Assembly: GCA_903918595.1 (NCBI GenBank)
Contig: CAIXFB010000077.1
Location: 1 to 29,996 of the forward strand
DNA length: 29,996 nucleotides
Source of the DNA: an uncultured Actinomycetes bacterium
Lineage (GTDB): Bacteria > Actinomycetota > Actinomycetes > S36-B12
Direction of reading: 5' to 3'
Within the stretch, counting starts at the first letter, position 1; the number at the start of each line of letters is the position of its first letter. This document shows, one piece after another, positions 15,399 through 22,788 of the stretch. Both the position numbers and the translations under genes were made by a program. Below the pieces are notes generated by a model. That model ran no database searches. It saw nothing but the letters and a program-made list of their open reading frames with translations, and was not told where the DNA came from.

Positions 15399-16531
15399 TG
15401 CTCCTCCACGACTATCTCGAGCAGCGGTCACTTCTGGACCACCATTGCCATGGCGTCGTCAAGGACGACCTGACGTGGCCGGTTTTCACGTCCATGCTCA
15501 CGGAAGGAGACACCGCACACGCTGGCCAAGAACTGAACACCCCACTGGGGTTGGCCGTTCGCGCCTACTGCGCTCCTCTTCTCGGTCTCGAACGACACTC
15601 TCTCGCTGGCGAGTACTGGCAGCGCCGAATGGAACTCGGGAACGTGGAGTCGAGTCAGTTGCTCCTCAATGCATCCGGAGTTGACATGTATGTAGTGGAC
15701 ACGGGGTATCGAGGCTCTGAACTCACCAGTCCGAAGGAACTGGAGGAACTTGCGAGACGACCGGTAGAGACGATTGTGCGGCTCGAGATGCTCGCCGAGG
15801 AGATCGTCACGCATCAGTCGGCCGAAGACTTCCCCGACGCCTTTCGCGCAGCTCTTGCGCAGAGATCGCAAGACTGCATCGGCTTCAAGAGTGTCATCGC
15901 GTACCGATACGGACTGCACTTCGATCCCACCCCTCCCACAGACGGGGAGGTTGTTCTCGCCTGCTCGGCTTGGCTCAGAGAGATCGAGTCGACAGGCAGC
16001 GAGCGAGTGAGCGACCCGGTGCTGCTCCGATTCTTCCTCTGGCAGGCTGTGCGACACGGCAAGCCCATCCAGATGCACATTGGCTACGGTGACAAAGACA
16101 TCACGCTGTATCGCTGCGATCCCTCGCAGATGACTGCGTTTCTGCGAGCCACAGAGGACACCGGGGCAACCATCGTGCTCCTGCACTGCTACCCGTACGT
16201 GCGGCAGGCCGCGATCCTCTGCCAAGTCTTTTCACATGTGTACATGGACACAAGCCTGGGTGTCGCGCACTCCGGGGCCGGATCTCGATCCATCATTCGG
16301 GAGTCCCTGGAGATCGTCCCATTCTCACGACTGTTGTATGCATCTGATGCCTTCGGCATCGCAGAGCTGTACTTCCTTGGTGCACAACTGTGGCGCATCG
16401 GGATTGACGCAGTACTGTCAGACATGCTGAATTCACATGACATCAGCATGCCCGATGCGCAAGCACTCATTGACGACCTCGCCTGGAATAACGCGGCGCG
16501 GCTCTACGGACTTGAGCGAGGTGAAGCATGA
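15398..16531 (+). CDS. Amidohydrolase family protein, FluG N-terminus-like
   Basis: A TIM-barrel amidohydrolase (Amidohydro_2 type) of 377 residues. Visible motifs are DHHCHG (His16-x-His18 metal pair), MHIGYGD with a third His, LLHCYPY with a fourth, and YASDAFG with the catalytic Asp. The N-terminal LLDHHCHGV and the LHCYPYVRQA region resemble the amidohydrolase half of FluG/NodGS proteins, where it is fused to a GS domain. Here the GS-like partner is a separate gene nearby (13100-14413). It probably hydrolyses a gamma-glutamyl amide or another amide or imine. Its ATG overlaps the rpiR stop, and its stop overlaps the start of the next gene, so it is the middle of a three-gene operon. Confidence 0.85.
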   Translation: MLLHDYLEQRSLLDHHCHGVVKDDLTWPVFTSMLTEGDTAHAGQELNTPLGLAVRAYCAPLLGLERHSLAGEYWQRRMELGNVESSQLLLNASGVDMYVVDTGYRGSELTSPKELEELARRPVETIVRLEMLAEEIVTHQSAEDFPDAFRAALAQRSQDCIGFKSVIAYRYGLHFDPTPPTDGEVVLACSAWLREIESTGSERVSDPVLLRFFLWQAVRHGKPIQMHIGYGDKDITLYRCDPSQMTAFLRATEDTGATIVLLHCYPYVRQAAILCQVFSHVYMDTSLGVAHSGAGSRSIIRESLEIVPFSRLLYASDAFGIAELYFLGAQLWRIGIDAVLSDMLNSHDISMPDAQALIDDLAWNNAARLYGLERGEA

Positions 16532-17697
16532 CCTCGGACGTCACACTGGAAAGAATCAAGCCGCTGCTGGAAAAAGTCGAACGGGCGCTTCCAGAGGCGA
16601 TCCGGCTGCGCCATGAGATTCATGCGAACCCATGTGTCAGTGGGCATGAGGCGCCCACGGCGGCACTGGTAGCTGCAGCTCTCGGATTCGCTGATGCGCC
16701 CGACGTAGCAGGCGGCAGGGTCATCAGGATCGGTGCGTCTTCAGGGCCATCCGTGGCCATCCGGGCAGAGCTGGATGCACTCCCCATCAGAGAAGAAACA
16801 GCAGCTCCCTGGAGTAGCTCCAACGACGCTATGCACGCATGCGGCCACGACGTCCATCTCGCGGCGCTTGTTGCTGTTGCCCATGCACTCGCCGACGAAG
16901 CGATCCCCATGGTCGCCCTACTCCAGCCAAAGGAGGAGTCTGTGCCCGGCGGAGCCCTCGACATGGTGAAGAGCGGGGCACTCCAGACCGCTCAGGTGCA
17001 GGCCGTCATCGGTGCGCACGTGCACCCTCGTATTCGGGCCGGGGAGTTCTCCTCGTTTCCGGGCATCATGAATGCCTCGTCCGACGAGTTCACCGTGGTG
17101 ATCCAGGGACGGGGAGGGCATGGCGCATATCCCCATGCGACCGCCGATCCCGTGCTGGCCGCGGCCTCAGTCATCACCGCCCTGCAGCAGATCATTTCCC
17201 GACGTACTGACCCGATGGAACCTGCAGTGATCACCGTTGGATCAATCCACAGCGGCATCGCACCCAACGCCATACCTGACGATGCGATCCTCACTGGGAC
17301 CATTCGCACCTACGATCCCGCACACCGAGAGGCCCTGCATGAGTTGATCATGGAGACGGTAGGGCATGCAGCAGCAATTCATGGATGCACTGTGGCGATC
17401 GACCTACGCCGCGGTGAGCCCGCCCTCGAGAATGACGCACGACTAGCTATTCGGCTGTCTGAATGGGCGCAGTTGGGCGGTGCGATTCAGAGCGAGCCAC
17501 TGCGATCGTGTGGAGCTGATGATTTTGCGTTCTACGGTCAGGTCGTGCCCAGCGTGATGGCGTTTGTCGGATCGGGATCAGGTAGCGCCGCCGAGCCCGA
17601 ACTGCACAGTGCACGTTTCCTGCCTTCAGACGAGATCATTCGCGAAGTCGCAAGGGTCATGATTGCCGGTTATCTCGCTGCGTGCGATCAGATGTGA
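16528..17697 (+). CDS. M20-family amidohydrolase (hippurate/N-acyl-amino-acid hydrolase type)
   Basis: A zinc or manganese amidohydrolase of 389 residues from the M20D group. Ligand motifs are HACGHDVH (Cys105, His107), LLQPKEES (Glu136/137; the common form is QPAEE), GAHVHP (His164/166) and ELHSARF near the end. The dimerisation lid contains GRGGHGAYPH. Family members remove acyl groups from amino acids, such as hippurate, N-acetyl amino acids and indole-3-acetyl amino acids. Here it could release glutamate or the amine from a gamma-glutamyl or N-acyl intermediate. ATGA overlap couples it to the preceding amidohydrolase. Convergent with the GMC gene; a small hairpin lies between. Confidence 0.9.
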   Translation: MTSDVTLERIKPLLEKVERALPEAIRLRHEIHANPCVSGHEAPTAALVAAALGFADAPDVAGGRVIRIGASSGPSVAIRAELDALPIREETAAPWSSSNDAMHACGHDVHLAALVAVAHALADEAIPMVALLQPKEESVPGGALDMVKSGALQTAQVQAVIGAHVHPRIRAGEFSSFPGIMNASSDEFTVVIQGRGGHGAYPHATADPVLAAASVITALQQIISRRTDPMEPAVITVGSIHSGIAPNAIPDDAILTGTIRTYDPAHREALHELIMETVGHAAAIHGCTVAIDLRRGEPALENDARLAIRLSEWAQLGGAIQSEPLRSCGADDFAFYGQVVPSVMAFVGSGSGSAAEPELHSARFLPSDEIIREVARVMIAGYLAACDQM

Positions 17698-17719
17698 CGG
17701 GACACTGCCACGTCGCCAC

Positions 17720-19198
17720 CTAGAGGTGGGATTGAGGTACCGCTTCCAAGAGCGAGACCGCCTCAAGATCGGACAGCGATCGACCCATCAGCCCTGCAGT
17801 AAGGCGCTCAGCAATCATCACGGTTGGCCAGTGCGTGTTGGCAGCGGGGACATCGGGCAAGATCGAGGCGTCGATAACGTGCACGCCACTTCGACCGATG
17901 AGCTTGCCTTCCAAGTCGACGACAGCAGCTGGATCATCAGACCGGCCCATGCGACAGGTTCCACATGCATGGAAGTAGTCACCCATCGTCTCTTTCAGCC
18001 ATTCATCCATCACGGCCGCTGCACGCAGCTCGTCCAAGGATGTTCCCCGACTGTCCACCACGACCTCCTCCACGATCTCCGCGAAAGCACCTGTCTGTAG
18101 AACATCAATCATCGTCAGAACCGCCTCGCGCATCGCCTGCCGATCCAGCGGGTCGGTGAGCATGTTCATGTCGATTACCGGAGGGCCCGTCACATCGTCG
18201 GGATCCAAGTAGACCCGCCCGGTGGATCGGACCGTCATGAGCGCTGCCATCACGAGTGCTTGGGTTGCGCCATCATCAAGACTTCCGTGCAGCGGCAGGA
18301 GATGCACATCCCCATTCGAGATGCTCGACGAAGCTCTGAGGACAACATTGATGCACGCATGTTCAAGATCCGTGCCTCGCAGTTCCGGATTCAGCACCAG
18401 GCGCAGACTGGCCGCCGGATGGTCACACAGGTTCATTCCCACCGCAGGATTTTGCAGGCCAGAACGCAGGAGGATCGCAGGGCTCTCAAAGGCACCGGCG
18501 CACAAAACAACGTGATCAGCCGCCAGTTGCTCCCCGCTCAGGAGTTCAACTCCTACGCACCGGTCACCATCCCACAGCAGTTGATCCACACCTTCGCCTG
18601 TACGAACACTGACCCGACCTTCCGCACGAGCGGGGTCCAACCACATCTCCGCCGTCGACATGCGCGTCGTAGCGTCAGCGCAGAGATACACCGGCCCGAC
18701 TCCATCGGCAGGCGTGTAGGTGTCAACGTCATCCCTGTACCCCAGCTCAACGCCTGCACCCATGAGGGCGCGGTCTACCGGGGTATAAAAGCGCGCATCA
18801 GTCTGCAGTGCTCCGCCCTGGATGCGCATGTACCACGGTTCGACATCAGCCCACGACCATCCGGTGCAGCCGAGATCGTCCGCCCACCTGTCATAGTCCG
18901 AAGGGAGTCCGGGCAGGCAGATCATTGCATTCACCGCGCCGGATCCGCCGGTACCATGCCCGCGCATGTACTGCTTGCGATTCGAGCCAGGAAGTCGTGC
19001 GGCCGTAATCTTCTCGTTGAACGCCGCAGTCTCTCCTAGTGCGCGGATCCAGTTCACAGACGCCACACCCTCGGGACGATTGCCTGCATGTCGATCCGGC
19101 CCGGACTCGATCAACGTCACCGAATTCGCGGGGTCCTCGCTCAATCGCGCCGCGACCACGCACCCGGCGGTGCCCGCTCCAACAACGATGTAACGCAT
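17720..19198 (-). CDS. GMC-family FAD oxidoreductase, possible MftG-like
   Basis: A flavoprotein of 492 residues in the glucose-methanol-choline family. The FAD dinucleotide-binding motif GAGTAG (7-12) opens the protein. The GMC signature RGHGTGGSGAVNAMICLPGL follows, and the C-terminus has HACGTCRMG and NTHWPTVMIAER, with the catalytic His. Mycofactocin systems encode a GMC enzyme (MftG) that passes electrons from reduced mycofactocin to the respiratory chain, and the GGSGAVN..... GLPSDYDRW stretch is MftG-like. It could equally be a separate alcohol or choline-type dehydrogenase of the pathway. The start ATG is 1 nt after the aminotransferase stop (TGATATG), so it ends the four-gene operon begun at 22642. 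Confidence 0.88.
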   Translation of the reverse strand: MRYIVVGAGTAGCVVAARLSEDPANSVTLIESGPDRHAGNRPEGVASVNWIRALGETAAFNEKITAARLPGSNRKQYMRGHGTGGSGAVNAMICLPGLPSDYDRWADDLGCTGWSWADVEPWYMRIQGGALQTDARFYTPVDRALMGAGVELGYRDDVDTYTPADGVGPVYLCADATTRMSTAEMWLDPARAEGRVSVRTGEGVDQLLWDGDRCVGVELLSGEQLAADHVVLCAGAFESPAILLRSGLQNPAVGMNLCDHPAASLRLVLNPELRGTDLEHACINVVLRASSSISNGDVHLLPLHGSLDDGATQALVMAALMTVRSTGRVYLDPDDVTGPPVIDMNMLTDPLDRQAMREAVLTMIDVLQTGAFAEIVEEVVVDSRGTSLDELRAAAVMDEWLKETMGDYFHACGTCRMGRSDDPAAVVDLEGKLIGRSGVHVIDASILPDVPAANTHWPTVMIAERLTAGLMGRSLSDLEAVSLLEAVPQSHL

Positions 19199-19199
19199 A

Positions 19200-20411
19200 T
19201 CAGGCTCCTACGTATTCTTTGACGGCTGCATCCAAAGCCGTTACGAGCAGATCCACTTCGTTCACTCTGATCGTCAGCGGCGGTGCGATCCGCACCGTGC
19301 TCTGCTGGGTGTCCTTGGCAAGAACGCCCTTCTTCATCATGCTCAGGCACAGTTTCTTGGCCGACACGTCAGGAGCAAATTGCACACCGGCCCACAGCCC
19401 GATGCATCGGATCTCGACTAGGAGATCAGATTCGATCGAGCGCAGTCCCTCCTCCAGATACTTACCGAGCACTCGGCTTCGTTCCTGGTACTCCCCCGTC
19501 TCGAGCAGCGCGACGACCGCTGAGCCCACAGCACACGCGAGCGGGTTGCCACCAAATGTGCTGCCGTGGGAGCCCGGCGTGAACACCTCCATGACGTCCC
19601 AGTCCGCCGCAATCGCCGAGACAGGCAGGATTCCTCCGCCCAACGCCTTACCAAGCACGAATATGTCGGGTACGACCGCTTCATGGTCGCACGCGAACGT
19701 GGCACCGGTCCGCCCCAGACCCGCCTGAATCTCATCCGCGATCAGCAGGACGTTGTGCTTTGCGGTCAATGTGCGGACGGCGGCAAGGTAGCCGGCTGGA
19801 GGAATAATCACACCTGCCTCGCCCTGAATGGGCTCGAGCAGTACGGCGATGGTGTTGTCGTCTATCAGCGCCTCAAGACGGTCTACGTCGCCAAAGGGAA
19901 CTGAGCGGAATCCGGGCGTGAACGGTCCGAAGCCGGTCCGAGAATCAGGATCAGTCGAGAACCCCACGATCGTGGTTGTTCGTCCGTGGAAGTTGTTGTC
20001 GGCGACGATGATCGTCCCCTGGTCCACCGGGACACCCTTGCACTGGTGGCCCCATCGTCGCGCTGCTTTGATGGCCGTCTCCACGGCCTCAGCACCGGTA
20101 TTCATGGGAAGGATTGCGTCCTTGCCCGTCAGGCGAGAGACGTCAGTGCAGAACTGTGCAAATCGATCATGGTGGAATGCACGGCTCGTCAGGGTTACCC
20201 GATCCAATTGGGCACGCACAGCATTCACCAGAGTCGGGTGACGATGACCGAAGTTCAACGCTGAGTAGCCCGAGAGTGCGTCGAGATACTTCGTGCCATG
20301 AATATCGGTCACCCAGATGTCATCAGCCTCAGCAATGACGACCGGCAGAGGTGAATAGTTATGAGCAGAATGCTCTTCCAGCGAGGAGATGGTCGTCTCC
20401 TGAAGAGTCAC
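19200..20411 (-). CDS. Class III aminotransferase, ornithine-aminotransferase-like
   Basis: A PLP aminotransferase of about 403 residues. RocD-type features include AHNYSPLPVV near the N-terminus, LSGYSALNFGHRHP, EPIQGEAGV, DEIQAGLGRTG and the PLP lysine in LGKALGGG. Ornithine aminotransferases transfer the delta-amino group to 2-oxoglutarate. In this operon the enzyme may act on a terminal amine of the pathway, and a housekeeping role cannot be ruled out. I prefer the GTG at 20411, one nt after the SDR stop, because known RocD proteins start about there. An ATG at 20441 would overlap the SDR by 29 nt. Neither has a clear ribosome binding site. Confidence 0.88.
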   Translation of the reverse strand: MTLQETTISSLEEHSAHNYSPLPVVIAEADDIWVTDIHGTKYLDALSGYSALNFGHRHPTLVNAVRAQLDRVTLTSRAFHHDRFAQFCTDVSRLTGKDAILPMNTGAEAVETAIKAARRWGHQCKGVPVDQGTIIVADNNFHGRTTTIVGFSTDPDSRTGFGPFTPGFRSVPFGDVDRLEALIDDNTIAVLLEPIQGEAGVIIPPAGYLAAVRTLTAKHNVLLIADEIQAGLGRTGATFACDHEAVVPDIFVLGKALGGGILPVSAIAADWDVMEVFTPGSHGSTFGGNPLACAVGSAVVALLETGEYQERSRVLGKYLEEGLRSIESDLLVEIRCIGLWAGVQFAPDVSAKKLCLSMMKKGVLAKDTQQSTVRIAPPLTIRVNEVDLLVTALDAAVKEYVGA

Positions 20412-20412
20412 G

Positions 20413-21252
20413 TCAGCCAAGCTTCTGGGTGGAGCCAGCATCGATTGCGAACTTCATGCTCGTGACGTATCGGGACTCATCCGATGCGAGATAAACGACC
20501 GCGTGGCTGATGTCCTCAACATCGAGCGCCGGTACATCAAGCATATGGAAGGGGCGCAGTTCGGCCTCCATTTCAGCGAGGCCCGGATTCTCCAGGTCTG
20601 GTCGGAAAACCTTGTACACCGGCTCGTTCAAGATCATCTCTGTATAGACCGTGCTCGGATGAATGGTGTTGACACGGATGTTCTCGCGGGCCAACTCCGC
20701 GGCCAATGCTCGCATCATGCCGACGATCCCGGCCTTGCTCGCAGCGTAGGCAACGGCATTCGACTGACCGCGCGTGGCAATCTGCGACGCCGTCATCATG
20801 ATGGAGCCACCCTTGCCCCGAGCAATCATGCTTGGCAGAACGGACTGGACTGCGTTCCATGTCCCGTTCAGGTTGATGTCGATCACGGTCTGCCAGCCGT
20901 CGCGGCTCAGATTCGGTGCAGCTCCCCAGGTGAAGACACCCGCATTGGCCACCACGACGTCAATGAAGCCGAAGGCCTCCAAGCCTTGCGCAACGACGGC
21001 ATCAATAGCGTCACGATCTCGAACGTCGGCATAGCCGGCAACGATCTCACCGCCCGCCTCCCGGACAAGGCGGACTGTCTCCTGAAGATCGTCTTCCGAG
21101 GAAGTTGGATACTCCACGTGCTCCACCTGGCCACCACCAACGTCCGTGGCGACTATTCGAGCGCCCTCACGCGCGAGGAAGAGTGCGTGCGAGCGACCCT
21201 GACCTCGTGCTGCACCGGTAATGAATGCGACCTTGCCCTCAACTCTGCCCAT
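20413..21252 (-). CDS. Mycofactocin-type SDR family oxidoreductase
   Basis: A classical short-chain dehydrogenase of 279 residues. The nucleotide motif is GAARGQGRSHA (T-G-x3-G-x-G type), NAGVF follows, and the catalytic Ser-Tyr-Lys set is in MTASQIA and YAASKAG. It has the longer loop after the first beta-alpha unit (HVEYPTSSEDDLQETVRLV) and the end NTIHPSTVYTEMI...SDESRYVTS typical of SDRs coupled to mycofactocin (TIGR03971 type). Those enzymes hold NAD tightly and pass hydride to mycofactocin instead of free NAD. AAGGA lies 9 nt before the ATG. Its presence next to the mft genes links the catabolic operon to the cofactor. Substrate: an unknown secondary or primary alcohol. Confidence 0.88.
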   Translation of the reverse strand: MGRVEGKVAFITGAARGQGRSHALFLAREGARIVATDVGGGQVEHVEYPTSSEDDLQETVRLVREAGGEIVAGYADVRDRDAIDAVVAQGLEAFGFIDVVVANAGVFTWGAAPNLSRDGWQTVIDINLNGTWNAVQSVLPSMIARGKGGSIMMTASQIATRGQSNAVAYAASKAGIVGMMRALAAELARENIRVNTIHPSTVYTEMILNEPVYKVFRPDLENPGLAEMEAELRPFHMLDVPALDVEDISHAVVYLASDESRYVTSMKFAIDAGSTQKLG

Positions 21253-21313
21253 TGTCTAAGTCCTTATCTCGTGGATATGCCTGGTTGCTTTCCCTGAATG
21301 CTGAATCAGGCAG

Positions 21314-22642
21314 TCAGATCTTGATGCTGGCCGCGAACGCCCGGCGAGCGACTTCGATTGTCAGATCCACGTCTTCTTGCGAGGTGGCTGCGCATAATCT
21401 TCGGTCGCCATTCGGGAAGGCCGGCTGGATGATGCCGCCGTCCACCATCACCTCATGGAATCGCGCGTATGCAGCAGTGTCCGATCTGAGCGCCTCACGG
21501 AAATTGGTGGGCGCAGTGGGCTGGAAATACACGGCCCACTCCGAACCCAGCCCCACGATCGAGACCTGCGCGCCAGCTTCGGCTGCCGCCTCGCGAAGAC
21601 CTGTGCGGACCTGCTCCCCACGAAGGTAAAGGCGCTCGAAGACATCTTCTGTCTGCATGATTTCAAGTGTCTTGCGTGCCGCTGCCAGTGCATAGGGAGC
21701 GGCGTTGTAAGTGCCGTCAATCGTCGCCCGATCTCCTGTATATGCACCCAGATGGCCCATCAACACCTCACTGCCCGCCAGCCCGGCAAGGGCGAAGCCG
21801 TTCGCCACAGCCTTCCCGAATGCTGTGAGGTCCGGAGTGACTCCGCAGATGGACTGATACCCACCGATGGCCGACCTGAAACCGGTCTTGACCTCGTCGA
21901 AGACCAGTACCGAGGAGTGCGCGTCGCATGTGGCGCGAAGCATCTCCAAGAAGCCTTCTTTCGCAGGAACACAGCCGAAACTATGTACGTAGGGCTCGCA
22001 GAAGACCGCGGCGATTTCATGTCCGTGATCGGCAAATGCCTGCTTGACGGCAATGTCATCATTCCACTCGACCATGATCACATCGGCGATGGAATCCGGA
22101 TGCAGTCCTCCACCATTGGGTGTGCCCATGGGAGTTGTCGGAGTGGAGTCAGCACGCGCACTTCCGACAGCCACCACATCGCTCCAACCGTGGTAGGAGC
22201 CGTGGAACTTCACAATTTTCCTACGCCCTGTGGCAGCACGAGCAAGATGGACCGCGTGCATCGTCGCGTCTGTGCCCGACGTGCAGAAGGCCACCCGTTC
22301 AGCACTCGGCATGACTGTGCAGATGATCTCGGCAACCTCTACCTCGCCGAACTGCGGTCCGATGCCCGTGAGATCGCACGTGGACATTGCCTTGACCACT
22401 GCCTCGTTGACCCTTGGATCGCAGTGACCGAGCACGATGGGGCCCCAGGCGAGGAGGTAGTCGACGTAACGCTTGCCTGTGCCATCCCACACATGTGAGC
22501 CGGAGGTTCGATTGATGACCTGGTCCCAGCCAACGCGATGGCCCGAGGATGCACCTCGTGGAATGACCGACTGCGCTCGCTTCCAGTACGCGGCCTGATC
22601 AAGCAGGCCTTCGCCGGAGGTCTCTAGAGGCAGTGCGGACAT
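21314..22642 (-). CDS. Class III aminotransferase, GSA-aminomutase-like
   Basis: A fold-type I PLP enzyme of 442 residues. Visible features are WGPIVLGHCDP, FCTSGTDATMHA, KFHGSYHGWSD, FDEVKTGFR and the PLP lysine in AFGKAVANGF. These match glutamate-1-semialdehyde 2,1-aminomutase-like proteins. True HemL is unlikely because the gene heads a catabolic operon far from heme genes; such paralogs commonly act as transaminases on beta- or omega-amino acids and amino alcohols. AAGGAGA is 5 nt before the ATG, and a TTGACA box lies upstream (see promoter entry). 61 nt separate it from the SDR gene. Substrate not known. Confidence 0.9.
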   Translation of the reverse strand: MSALPLETSGEGLLDQAAYWKRAQSVIPRGASSGHRVGWDQVINRTSGSHVWDGTGKRYVDYLLAWGPIVLGHCDPRVNEAVVKAMSTCDLTGIGPQFGEVEVAEIICTVMPSAERVAFCTSGTDATMHAVHLARAATGRRKIVKFHGSYHGWSDVVAVGSARADSTPTTPMGTPNGGGLHPDSIADVIMVEWNDDIAVKQAFADHGHEIAAVFCEPYVHSFGCVPAKEGFLEMLRATCDAHSSVLVFDEVKTGFRSAIGGYQSICGVTPDLTAFGKAVANGFALAGLAGSEVLMGHLGAYTGDRATIDGTYNAAPYALAAARKTLEIMQTEDVFERLYLRGEQVRTGLREAAAEAGAQVSIVGLGSEWAVYFQPTAPTNFREALRSDTAAYARFHEVMVDGGIIQPAFPNGDRRLCAATSQEDVDLTIEVARRAFAASIKI

Positions 22643-22788
22643 CTGATCTCCTTGTCGTTGTCCTGAAGGATAACCGTACTGTGCATTACATCGAAGCTGT
22701 CAAGTGATTTTTGTGTAACAAATCAAATGGGATCGCTCTAGGCTGCAGTTCCTGGTGCCCGGATGAGCACCTCGGCTGGTGGGACAGG
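22643..22788. promoter_or_regulatory. Divergent promoter region with TTTGT-GTA-ACAAA palindrome
   Basis: This 146-base region lies between the aminotransferase operon (leftwards) and the molybdopterin oxidoreductase (rightwards). It contains the palindrome TTTGT-GTA-ACAAA (22710-22722), nested with TGATTT/AAATCA arms. TTGTGTAAC, in this order, also occurs at the rpiR promoter (14523-14531). Leftwards, TTGACA lies just inside the palindrome, about 50 nt before the aminotransferase start. The shared motif suggests a common regulator. The -10 boxes are not clear. Confidence 0.4.

Noticed and set aside
17716..17729. Hairpin CCACCT-AG-AGGTGG between the convergent M20 and GMC genes.
   Set aside because: Arms are perfect but the loop is only 2 nt and no T-run follows on either strand, so I did not call a terminator.
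21455..22498. A 347-codon plus-strand frame opposite the GSA-aminomutase-like gene; a similar one occurs at 20503-21297 opposite the SDR.
   Set aside because: Both are shadows of well-supported enzymes and have no domain or start signal.
22711..22788. A TTG-initiated N-terminal extension of the molybdopterin oxidoreductase.
   Set aside because: The extension covers the palindromic promoter region, has no ribosome binding site, and YdeP-like similarity begins only near 22789.
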